Positions 1 through 6,112 of a stretch of DNA of 39,732 nucleotides are shown here, piece after piece. Under the pieces are notes generated by a model that saw only the letters and a program-made list of their open reading frames with translations, did not search any database and was not told the origin of the DNA. The stretch spans positions 1 to 39,732 of the forward strand of contig JAKISY010000035.1 of assembly GCA_021648365.1 (NCBI GenBank). The letters are read 5' to 3'. Each line of letters begins with the position of its first letter. Within the stretch, counting starts at the first letter, position 1. Origin of the DNA: Verrucomicrobiales bacterium. GTDB lineage: Bacteria; Verrucomicrobiota; Verrucomicrobiia; Verrucomicrobiales; DEV007. Made by a program: the position numbers and the translations under genes.

Positions 1-338
1 GCCAAATCTCCAGAGGGAGAGCCCTACCAAGCACGAGTCGGCGACTTGGCTTTTCTGATCGCAGAACTCAGTCAAGCCGGCAAGCCAGTCAAAGACGTGA
101 CGGCAAGATCCCACACGTCGATCAGGACGGTTTGCAAGCCTTACTCAACGAGAGCAAAAAAAGATCCACCAAAAGAAACCACTACACCACCCATTTCCGA
201 GACCTCGGCGGCCTGATCCGCTGCTCTGGTGATCTGGCAGTCGCTGAAGATGCCCCCCTCATCACCGCCAAGCACGTAGCACAAGCCATCAACTACTCCT
301 CAACCCTAGATGAACAGCAAAAACAACAAAACGCCTAG
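1..338 (+). pseudogene. LonB-like AAA+ ATPase C-terminal fragment, apparent frameshift
   Basis: This is the 3' end of a gene that enters from the left edge. From about base 100 the frame reads a stretch beginning GKIPHVD, then RNHYTTHFRDLGGLIRCSGD and ITAKHVAQAI. These match the AAA+ small (lid) domain of archaeal-type LonB proteases as I recall them. Upstream of about base 100 that frame turns into Ser/Arg-rich nonsense, while frame 1 reads protein-like (GDLAFLIAELSQAGKPVKD), so a frameshift near bases 90-105 is likely. The protein stops right after the lid, where LonB would continue into its S16 protease domain. It is therefore either an ATPase-only relative or a truncated gene. The family call is moderate; the frameshift could be a sequencing error. 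Confidence 0.5.
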
Positions 339-350
339 CTCCCGCCTCTC

Positions 351-402
351 CAGCAACACTACATTATAAGGGACGACCGTCGCCTATAATGTAGTGTTGC
401 TG
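351..402. terminator. Long hairpin between convergent genes
   Basis: An 18-bp perfect inverted repeat (CAGCAACACTACATTATA at 351-368, its complement at 385-402) encloses a 16-nt loop. It lies 13 bp after the stop of the LonB-like gene and 57 bp after the stop of the oppositely oriented DUF5329 gene. There is no T-tract on either strand, so it is not a classic intrinsic terminator. It probably stabilises or ends both transcripts. Confidence 0.5.
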
Positions 403-458
403 CTTCTAGAGATACTCCCAATATCCAGGAATGAGAGCTACCTCTCCAGACTCAGAGC

Positions 459-812
459 TTATTTCGCTTGGCTCCTGATCCTTTTTAATTCCGCTTTGAG
501 TAACTCATCGCTGAATTTTTCCGAGCCGTCTTTCAGTCTGATGACATACCTCTTGCCGCTCAAGTAAGACTTTGAGGCACACAGCTTGATGAAGTCCTCA
601 GCAGAATGGATCTTCTTTTCCTGACGATCCCATTTCATTTGCAGGTGCTTGCGCGTTTCTTGGGAGTTGTGTTCTTTGCCGTTCCTGACAAATACAGCTC
701 CCTGCAATCCCTCGAGGTAATCTAAGAGTGAATTGATTTCATCTTGAGGCGCGGCTTGCAGCGGCATCATGCCAACGAGCCAAGTGATAACTAGAGTATT
801 GAGAAGTTTCAT
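459..812 (-). CDS. DUF5329 (YfeK-like) exported protein
   Basis: This 117-residue protein has a cleavable signal peptide (hydrophobic core at residues 4-20, ending LQAAPQ). The mature part shows the pattern I associate with DUF5329/E. coli YfeK: EINSLLDYLE, FVRNGKEH, then SAEDFIKLCASKSYLSGKRY. Its biochemical role is unknown; it should be periplasmic. It starts 7 bp downstream of the znuB stop and is the last gene of the zinc-uptake operon, so it is probably co-transcribed and may respond to zinc. The family call is fairly firm; the link to zinc rests only on position. Confidence 0.75.
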   Translation of the reverse strand: MKLLNTLVITWLVGMMPLQAAPQDEINSLLDYLEGLQGAVFVRNGKEHNSQETRKHLQMKWDRQEKKIHSAEDFIKLCASKSYLSGKRYVIRLKDGSEKFSDELLKAELKRIRSQAK

Positions 813-819
813 TATCTGA

Positions 820-1680
820 TCAATGATTTTTCCTTGTTACTTTTTTCAGCCAAACCATCGGCAAGCTGATAACATACAAAACAGCAGCTATCAAAACCAC
901 CACGGGACCCGTCGGAGTCTCCGAAGTGTAACTCAGCATCAATCCCCCCGTGGTGCAGATCATCGAGAGCACGACTGCTATCACCATCACTTTCCACAAC
1001 CGATGGGTCAAGCGACTCGCTGTAGCTGCAGGCAATACGATCAAGGCGATAGCAAGGATGATGCCTGTGAGCTGCACTAGAAGCACCACACAGATCCCGA
1101 TCAGGCACAGCAATAACAAATAATAAAACGAAGCATTCACTCCTCGCAATCGAGCAAATTCTTCGTCAAAACAAACGGCTAGCAATTTGTTGTAAAACAA
1201 CAAACTGATCACCACCACCACTACGCCTAAAATGGCAGTGATCACAATATCCGATTGGCTCGTGAACAATATGTTGCCAAAAATATAGCTCTCTAAATTA
1301 ATCGCCGGCGGCGGGGTGTAATGAATGAACAGCAACCCGACCGCCATGCCTCCCGCCCAGATGGCTCCTATGATGGTATCTTCTCTTTCTTTAGCACGCA
1401 GGCTAACGATACCAATGATCAAAGCTGAGAGCAGAGCAGCCGCCAACGCCCCTACGGTCGGCGTGAGCCAGGGCAAATCGTAAGTGCGTTGAAAATAGAG
1501 CGCCGCTCCAATCCCACCGAGCACGCTGTGTGCGATCGACGCGGCGATGTAGCTGATACGTCGTGCCACCACATAGGATCCTACGATGCCGAAAGTGAAG
1601 GACGCGATCACCCCAGCCAAAAACGCATAACGAATGAAGTTAGCGTCCGGGTCAAACAAAGCTGTCAGAAATTCTGTCAT
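820..1680 (-). CDS. znuB: Zinc/manganese ABC transporter permease
   Basis: This 286-residue polytopic inner-membrane protein belongs to the ABC-3 permease family (ZnuB/MntB type) and has about seven to nine hydrophobic segments. Family features include GIVGSYVVARRISYIAASIAHSVLGGIGAAL near residues 30-60 and a late segment ending TGIILAIALIVLPAATASRL, the conserved PAATA region. It forms the channel through which metal from the ZnuA-like lipoprotein passes, driven by the ATPase encoded just upstream. I chose the ATG at 1680, 11 bp after the ATPase stop. An in-frame TTG at 1704 would overlap the upstream gene and adds no conserved sequence. Metal specificity is inferred from the His-rich partners. 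Confidence 0.88.
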   Translation of the reverse strand: MTEFLTALFDPDANFIRYAFLAGVIASFTFGIVGSYVVARRISYIAASIAHSVLGGIGAALYFQRTYDLPWLTPTVGALAAALLSALIIGIVSLRAKEREDTIIGAIWAGGMAVGLLFIHYTPPPAINLESYIFGNILFTSQSDIVITAILGVVVVVISLLFYNKLLAVCFDEEFARLRGVNASFYYLLLLCLIGICVVLLVQLTGIILAIALIVLPAATASRLTHRLWKVMVIAVVLSMICTTGGLMLSYTSETPTGPVVVLIAAVLYVISLPMVWLKKVTRKNH

Positions 1681-1691
1681 GGTGGCTACGC

Positions 1692-2462
1692 TTAATGATC
1701 GCAATGCGAGTGATCCCCTTGTTGGTGCAGGGTTTTTTTCTCATGCTCGACTCGCCGTTCGCTGCTGTAGATCTCACGGATCACGTCGCCAGTGAGATCC
1801 GCCACAGCATGACGGTGCACGTGCTGATGCACACAGAGCACATAGTCATCGGTGATGTGTGAGATCAGATCTAGGTCGTGGGAGACCATGACGATGCTCA
1901 TTCGCTGACGCAACTTTTCTAGCGTTTCTAGCAACTTCGCTTCGACCGATAGATCAATGTTGGCAGTGGGTTCATCGAGTAGCAGCAACTCTGGTTTGCA
2001 CGCCAAGGCTCGCGCGATCAGCACGCGCTGCCGTTGACCTCCAGAAAGATCCGCAAAAGGACGCTTTGCCGAGTCGCTCAGCCCCACTTCGTCCAGCGCT
2101 TCCCGCGCGGTGTTTTTACAATCCTTGCAGTAGCGCCCAAACTTGAGATGATCGAGCCGCCCCATCAGCACAATGTCGAGCGCATTAACCGGGAACAGGG
2201 GATCAAAACTGATGTGCTGCGGCACGTAGGCCACCCGCGTTCTGACGCGTGAAGGTCGCTTGCCAAAAATCCTAACCTTGCCGCTGCTCGGTCGAATCAA
2301 CCCTAGCATCAAGCGCAGCAGCGTCGTCTTGCCTCCGCCATTGGGACCAATCAAACAGGTGGATTGACCTCTCGTCACCTCAAAAGATACGTTCTCGAGC
2401 ACTGGCCCCATGCCAAAATTGCGCGATACGTTTTCAAATTGTATGACAGGTTCTTGTGACAT
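1692..2462 (-). CDS. znuC: Zinc ABC transporter ATP-binding protein
   Basis: This 256-residue ABC ATPase has Walker A GPNGGGKT near residues 39-46, a Q-loop VAYVPQHISF, the signature LSGGQRQRVLIARAL, Walker B LLLLDEPTANID and the H-loop VSHD. It powers uptake through the adjacent permease. The tail is His-rich and contains a cysteine (HQQGDHSHCDH), following an earlier CVHQHVHRHA segment, which suggests metal binding or sensing at the C terminus. It lies 23 bp after znuA and 11 bp before znuB. Manganese-family ATPases look similar; the His-rich tail and ZnuA partner favour zinc. Confidence 0.9.
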   Translation of the reverse strand: MSQEPVIQFENVSRNFGMGPVLENVSFEVTRGQSTCLIGPNGGGKTTLLRLMLGLIRPSSGKVRIFGKRPSRVRTRVAYVPQHISFDPLFPVNALDIVLMGRLDHLKFGRYCKDCKNTAREALDEVGLSDSAKRPFADLSGGQRQRVLIARALACKPELLLLDEPTANIDLSVEAKLLETLEKLRQRMSIVMVSHDLDLISHITDDYVLCVHQHVHRHAVADLTGDVIREIYSSERRVEHEKKTLHQQGDHSHCDH

Positions 2463-2485
2463 GTGAAATACTACTCTAGATTAGT

Positions 2486-3325
2486 CTAGTCACGTACAAA
2501 AGAAAGCTCCAAGGCATCGGCAATCTTTTTCACATTGGCAAGCACATCTTCTGCCAACGGGTCGATGCTAATCATTTTTCCTCCGATCGCTTGCGCTACA
2601 ATTTTCGCACTTTGACTATCGAACTGTGGTTGCACAAAAATCGTGGTCAACTGCTCTGTGCGCGCCAATTGGATCCTATCTCGCAAGCGCTTGGGATCGG
2701 GTGAAGCATCACCGGATTGAATCACGCATTGTTTAAGCCCGTAGGTGTTCGCGAAAGGTTGCAGTGCGTTGTGAAATACCAAAAAGGATCTGCCCTTATA
2801 AGGAGCTAACTGCTTTTGAAGTTGGTGATGCACCTGCTCGATTTTTTCCTCAAGCTTCGCAGCGCGTTGCTCAAAAAGCTTGGCGTGCTCTGGATCCAGT
2901 TCGCTGAGTATTTGAACCATCTGCTGACTTTTTTCAATCATCGCAGGCGGCGACAGCCAAGTGTGCGTTTCGCCTGCATGATCATGATGCTGATGACCAT
3001 GCTCCTGCTCTGTAGCCTGCTTACCCTGTATCTTTGATAACAATCTTTGTTCAAAAGGCAGATTGGCAGGCAACCAAGCCGCAGCATTACCGAGCGCCAA
3101 CATTTGTTTGGGAGTCGGCTGCCAATGATGAGGATCTTGCCCCGCTTGGATCAAACTACGCACCTCGAATTGCGGTGCCGCTATCGCCCTCGCCAAATAC
3201 GCGTGCGGCGGCACGGAGACATAAATGACCTTGTTAGTCTTATTATGATCCGTCTCACCAGCACCACAAGCCACCAGCAGTAACAAGCCCGCAGCCATGA
3301 CCCATCGCTGTGTATGAACTATCAT
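2486..3325 (-). CDS. znuA: Zinc-binding substrate lipoprotein of ABC transporter
   Basis: This is a periplasmic metal-binding protein of the cluster A-I family (ZnuA/TroA). An N-terminal hydrophobic stretch ends in a lipobox (LLLLVAC), so it is probably a lipoprotein. It has VYVSVPPHAYLARAI near the N terminus, GQDPHHWQPTP (metal-ligand His), a His-rich loop EQEHGHQHHDHAGETH typical of zinc rather than manganese proteins, LVFHNALQPF, and QPQFDSQSAKIVAQ towards the end. I prefer the ATG at 3325 (279 aa) because a plausible promoter ends just in front of it. An in-frame ATG at 3352 would give 288 aa, but it lies upstream of the predicted transcription start. It is the first gene of a four-gene operon. 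Confidence 0.88.
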   Translation of the reverse strand: MIVHTQRWVMAAGLLLLVACGAGETDHNKTNKVIYVSVPPHAYLARAIAAPQFEVRSLIQAGQDPHHWQPTPKQMLALGNAAAWLPANLPFEQRLLSKIQGKQATEQEHGHQHHDHAGETHTWLSPPAMIEKSQQMVQILSELDPEHAKLFEQRAAKLEEKIEQVHHQLQKQLAPYKGRSFLVFHNALQPFANTYGLKQCVIQSGDASPDPKRLRDRIQLARTEQLTTIFVQPQFDSQSAKIVAQAIGGKMISIDPLAEDVLANVKKIADALELSFVRD

Positions 3326-3336
3326 TGACAATAATA
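3320..3336 (-). promoter_or_regulatory. Fur/Zur-family operator-like palindrome
   Basis: The 17-bp sequence TATCATTGACAATAATA is palindromic about a central A with only one mismatched pair (eight-one-eight). This is the spacing of Fur-family (Fur, Zur, PerR) sites. It overlaps the predicted -10 box and start codon of znuA, where a zinc-loaded repressor would block transcription. No zur gene is in the window. The site is seen; the regulator is inferred. Confidence 0.5.
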
Positions 3337-3360
3337 TAGGTGAAACAAGCATGAAACCAA
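3333..3360 (-). promoter_or_regulatory. Predicted znuA promoter
   Basis: On the minus strand a -35-like TTGGTT (3360-3355) is followed after 16 bp by TATATT (3338-3333), a five-of-six match to TATAAT. The expected start point is about 7 nt on, at or next to the ATG at 3325, so the transcript would be leaderless. The -35 box is weak. Confidence 0.45.
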
Positions 3361-3536
3361 GTGGCCACTAGCGACCATCTGCAGAAGCGGTGAAGATAGA
3401 AGCAAAGCGCGCCTGAGCAAGTTCCGATCTTCTACCTGCCTCCGCAAAACTACCGTTAGAATTTCTTGCGCTCATCGAGGAACGCGCTAGTTTGCGCCTC
3501 TTATTCAATGTCAACTCAACTACAAAAAACAGTGTT

Positions 3537-4208
3537 ATGCGAAAAACCCATCTATTCACCTTCATCGGGAGCCTGCTACTCATGAGCAGCTCCATCCAAG
3601 CTGAGGACGAGGCAGCCAAGCCGAAGACCCTGAAAGAACGAGCTGGTTACGCTTTTGGAGTGATGATCGGCACGCAAATGAAAAGCTCTGGCCTAGAGCT
3701 CGACGGCGACCAATTTGGCGCGGCGCTCAAGACTATCATGAACGGGGATAAACCTCTCATGGCAGAAGAAGAAATCCGCGCAACTTTAGACGAAGCTCAA
3801 AAAGTAGCGACCGCGAAACAATCGGAAGCTGGCACCAAATGGCTTGAAGCCAACGGCAAAAAAGAAGGGGTTAAAACCACCAAAAGTGGCCTGCAATACC
3901 TTGTGCTGAAAGAAGGCGAAGGTGACGCCAAACCTAAAGCAACGGATAAAGTGAAGGTTCACTATCACGGCACTTTGACCGATGGCACGGTATTTGACAG
4001 CTCCGTCGATCGCGGCGAGCCCATTTCTTTTGGTCTCGACCAAGTGATTCCAGGCTGGACAGAAGGTGTTCAGTTGATGAGCAAAGGCGCTAAGTATCGC
4101 TTTTTCATCCCCTTCACTTTAGCATACGGTGAAAGAGGATCACCTCCAAAAATCCCGCCATTTGCCGCTTTGATCTTCGAAGTCGAATTGCTCGGCATTG
4201 GCGAATAA
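3537..4208 (+). CDS. FKBP-type peptidyl-prolyl isomerase, periplasmic (Mip/FkpA-like)
   Basis: This 223-residue proline isomerase and chaperone acts on folding exported proteins. A signal peptide covers residues 1-22 (MRKTHLF...SSSIQAE). Residues about 30-110 form the helical FKBP_N dimerisation domain (RAGYAFGVMIGTQMKSSGLELDGDQF). The C-terminal FKBP domain shows KVKVHYHGTLTDGTVFDSS, FGLDQVIPGWTEGVQLM and LAYGERGSPPKIPPFAALIFEVELL. The Y, F, D and W residues that line the active site are present. I chose the ATG at 3537 because it begins a normal signal peptide; an in-frame upstream start at 3492 would add a non-leader extension. It is divergent from znuA and ends at a strong terminator. Confidence 0.92.
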   Translation: MRKTHLFTFIGSLLLMSSSIQAEDEAAKPKTLKERAGYAFGVMIGTQMKSSGLELDGDQFGAALKTIMNGDKPLMAEEEIRATLDEAQKVATAKQSEAGTKWLEANGKKEGVKTTKSGLQYLVLKEGEGDAKPKATDKVKVHYHGTLTDGTVFDSSVDRGEPISFGLDQVIPGWTEGVQLMSKGAKYRFFIPFTLAYGERGSPPKIPPFAALIFEVELLGIGE

Positions 4209-4231
4209 GCTCAACGGCTTAAGTCTTAAAT

Positions 4232-4270
4232 AAAAACGGCATCCTGCTAAACGCGGGATGCCGTTTTTTT
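4232..4270 (+). terminator. Intrinsic terminator of the FKBP gene
   Basis: A 13-bp perfect stem, AAAAACGGCATCC (4232-4244) with GGATGCCGTTTTT (4256-4268), has an 11-nt loop and runs into a T-tract ending at 4270, 24 bp after the stop codon. Confidence 0.9.
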
Positions 4271-4383
4271 GTCAATTCATCTCATGGGATACAAGGACGG
4301 GGGAATGAGCTCGGTGCAGATCCCTATCCCATTTTATGCGCTACACGCCATACTGTAGCAAGCTATTCTCGAAAACGATCAGC

Positions 4384-4412
4384 TTGACAGCATTGCTTGC
4401 ATTGCTTACATT
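4384..4412 (+). promoter_or_regulatory. Sigma70-type promoter of the antitoxin gene
   Basis: A consensus -35 TTGACA (4384-4389), a 17-bp spacer and -10 TACATT (4407-4412) lie immediately before the ATG at 4418. The expected start point coincides with the start codon, implying a leaderless mRNA. The spacer holds an imperfect tandem repeat (GCATTGCTT twice) that could be an autoregulatory operator, as is usual for FitAB/VapBC pairs. Confidence 0.6.
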
Positions 4413-4417
4413 CATGC

Positions 4418-4672
4418 ATGAGCACCACGCTAACCATTCGCAATCTGGATGAGGAAGTGAAACGGAAGCTGCGGATTCGAGCCGCTGAGCACCAAGTTTC
4501 GATGGAGGCGGAGGCGCGGGCGATCCTCGCAACGAGTCTGGATGAATCAGACCATCGCCCGTCACCCCGAACGCCAGAAGAATTACGCGAGCGCCTTAGC
4601 CAAGTAAGGGGGCTCTGGAAGACTCGAGGCAACACTGACGAGCTGATGAAATTTACGCGAGGGGAAGATTGA
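4418..4672 (+). CDS. FitA-type ribbon-helix-helix antitoxin
   Basis: This 84-residue protein has an N-terminal ribbon-helix-helix DNA-binding domain (TTLTIRNLDEEVKRKLRIRAAEH, then SMEAEARAILATSL), characteristic of FitA/VapB antitoxins that pair with PIN-domain nucleases. The C-terminal part (residues about 45-84, including LRERLSQVRGLWKTRG) would wrap the toxin. The ATG at 4418 follows the promoter directly. Its stop TGA shares one base with the toxin ATG at 4673, so translation is coupled. In such systems the pair represses its own promoter. The partner toxin is frameshifted, so this antitoxin may now be orphaned. Confidence 0.8.
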   Translation: MSTTLTIRNLDEEVKRKLRIRAAEHQVSMEAEARAILATSLDESDHRPSPRTPEELRERLSQVRGLWKTRGNTDELMKFTRGED

Positions 4673-5079
4673 ATGATGACGGTGCTGGTGGATACCAACG
4701 TTATTTCTGATGTACTTCATGCTGATATCCATTGGGAAACGTGGGCGGTAAGCCAGCTTTTTGAACACTTTGGGGACTGGTCATTAACCCCATCATTTAT
4801 GCCGAATTGTCCTGTCGCGCCGCCAGCGTACAAGAACTGAAGGACACGCTTGCGCCTTTCGAATTGCATTTTTTGGAGATACCAAAGCAGGCATTATTTT
4901 TAGCGGCCCAGGCATTCCTTGTCTATCGGAAGCGCGGTGGGAATAAAACTTCACCACTTCCAGATTTTTTTATTGGAGCACATGCGGAGGTTCTAGGGAT
5001 TCCCATTCTCACGAGAGATGTCACCCGTTATCGCACCTATTTTCCGAAGGTTCAACTGATCTCGCCTTCAACCTCATAA
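4673..5079 (+). pseudogene. PIN-domain toxin (FitB/VapC-like), frameshifted
   Basis: The start reads MMTVLVDTNVISDVLHAD, with the first catalytic Asp of a PIN ribonuclease, and stays in frame 2 to about 4775. The continuation, INPIIYAELSCRAAS with the catalytic Glu, and later LPDFFIGAHAEVLGIPILTRDVTRY with the last acidic residues, is in frame 1. Restoring one G to the GGGG run at 4772-4775 gives a continuous FGGLVINPIIYAELS, as expected for the family. A single-base homopolymer deletion is therefore the simplest explanation. As read, the protein stops after about 55 residues and would be inactive. A sequencing error is possible. Confidence 0.75.
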
Positions 5080-5089
5080 AAATCGCTAG

Positions 5090-5254
5090 TTTGATAGTGT
5101 TGCTAACCTTATTTCTAAATTTCAGGCTGGGGATGATCTGGTATCAAAATGATACCAGATCAATGATTCTTGGAAAAGTGATGGGGATAAAAGGGGCTAT
5201 GGAGAATACTCTTACAATCTTGATCCTGAGAATATCGAGCTTTACTTTTCATGA
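5090..5254 (+). pseudogene. Degraded coding remnant with in-frame TGA
   Basis: After the toxin stop, one frame reads protein-like on both sides of an in-frame TGA: SVANLISKFQAGDDLVSK, stop, then YQINDSWKSDGDKRG and YSYNLDPENIELYFS. The TGA falls in the loop-proximal part of a perfect 12-bp inverted repeat. A further 22-codon frame (MSVCGRKNELIEAVIEAEK) overlaps the end by ATGA. I do not recognise the family. It could be the tail of a gene lost after an insertion or deletion. Low confidence that it was ever coding. Confidence 0.3.
5135..5161. repeat. Perfect 12-bp inverted repeat
   Basis: GATCTGGTATCA (5135-5146) and its exact complement (5150-5161) flank AAA. There is no T-tract on the + strand. 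It could be an operator, an RNA hairpin or an insertion scar. Confidence 0.6.
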
Positions 5255-5315
5255 GCGTATGTGGGCGCAAAAATGAATTAATTGAAGCCGTGATCGAAGC
5301 TGAAAAGATTTCACC

Positions 5316-5342
5316 ATGAAGATCATGAAGGAAGTGAAGAAT
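5316..5342 (+). repeat. Period-9 ATGAAG triplet repeat, copy 1
   Basis: Three consecutive 9-mers, ATGAAGATC, ATGAAGGAA and GTGAAGAAT, follow TTTCACC. A related set lies at 39571-39597 after TCTCACC. Function unknown. Confidence 0.5.
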
Positions 5343-5356
5343 GAGTGTGCGCGGAT

Positions 5357-5776
5357 TTAGTTGGGGAGGGGCGCAAGCAGTGCTATTTCGGCTGGATTGC
5401 CGGGGCGGCATTTGATTTGGATGTTATTCCCGGGAGCTAGCAAGACGTTGTAATCGGTGTTGGAATAGCGGGTGAAGGTTTTGAATATGTTTTTTTGATA
5501 GGTGGTGTCGTTAACTTCATATTGAAGTTCAAGTGCGATGAAAATTCGGCTTGTGAGAGGATGTTCTTCACTTGACTGTGTTCGTTCGGTGACGGTTGAA
5601 TCTTTTATTTCCGCAGTAAGTGTCGGCCAAGTAAGAATCTGCTTAGTTTTTCGAATTCGCCGCTCTTGCCGCCACACCATTGAAGCGAGAAGAATAGCGA
5701 GCAATGCGTAGGCAACGAAATAATGTCGTAAATGATAAGAAAATTCCTTCAAATATTCCCGGTAAAGTTCTTTCAT
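5357..5776 (-). CDS. DUF3592-type membrane protein
   Basis: This 139-residue protein has one transmembrane helix near residues 20-36 (FVAYALLAILLASMVW) followed by a basic stretch (RQERRIRKTKQ). The remainder resembles DUF3592: a Trp-Pro followed by a beta strand (WPTLTAEIKDSTV), a central strand with a tyrosine (LQYEVNDTTYQ), and a closing turn before the final strand (KCRPGNPAEIALL). The soluble part should be an exported or cytoplasmic beta domain; its function is unknown. No neighbour suggests a role. The stop lies about 15 bp beyond the period-9 repeat. Confidence 0.6.
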   Translation of the reverse strand: MKELYREYLKEFSYHLRHYFVAYALLAILLASMVWRQERRIRKTKQILTWPTLTAEIKDSTVTERTQSSEEHPLTSRIFIALELQYEVNDTTYQKNIFKTFTRYSNTDYNVLLAPGNNIQIKCRPGNPAEIALLAPLPN

Positions 5777-5913
5777 CGTTAATGAATCAATTTTTAATCA
5801 ACCGGATTACAAGCAGCGGATCAGCGCTGTGATGGTTTCAGCGCATAGGCTTGAGCTATGGTGCGCTTATTGTGAAAGAGTCGCCGTCAAGTTAGCCGAA
5901 GCATTAGGATCAC

Positions 5914-6087
5914 ATGAACCGTTACAAAAAACTCCCCCTTCTCTTTCTTATCTTTGCCTCCGGCTATCTCCACTTCGTTACGATTGTGAACTCTGTGTGC
6001 TCGGTGGTTCAAAATATAGCAGGCGGATTTGCTACCACAGCGATCGCGGAGAGGCAGAAAAAGCGATGTCGAACCACTCCATTTTAA
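5914..6087 (+). CDS. Small 57-residue membrane-type protein
   Basis: This frame encodes a basic N terminus (MNRYKKLP), a hydrophobic helix (LLFLIFASGYLHFVTIVNSV) and a basic tail (ERQKKRCRTTPF). AGGA lies 4 nt before the ATG, one of the few good ribosome sites here, and an intrinsic terminator follows directly, overlapping the stop codon. These three signs support a real short gene. There is no recognisable family. It could be a small membrane peptide or a hydrophobic toxin-like peptide, but nothing shows which. Confidence 0.45.
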   Translation: MNRYKKLPLLFLIFASGYLHFVTIVNSVCSVVQNIAGGFATTAIAERQKKRCRTTPF

Positions 6088-6104
6088 ACAGAGTGGCTTT
6101 TTTT
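6074..6104 (+). terminator. Intrinsic terminator of the small membrane gene
   Basis: Stem CCACTC (6074-6079) with GAGTGG (6091-6096) is followed by C and seven T (6098-6104). The stop codon of the 57-residue frame lies in the loop. Confidence 0.65.
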
Positions 6105-6112
6105 GTTCCTCA

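Noticed and set aside
812..1108. A 98-codon minus-strand frame within znuB
   Set aside because: It is a shadow of the conserved permease gene in another frame.
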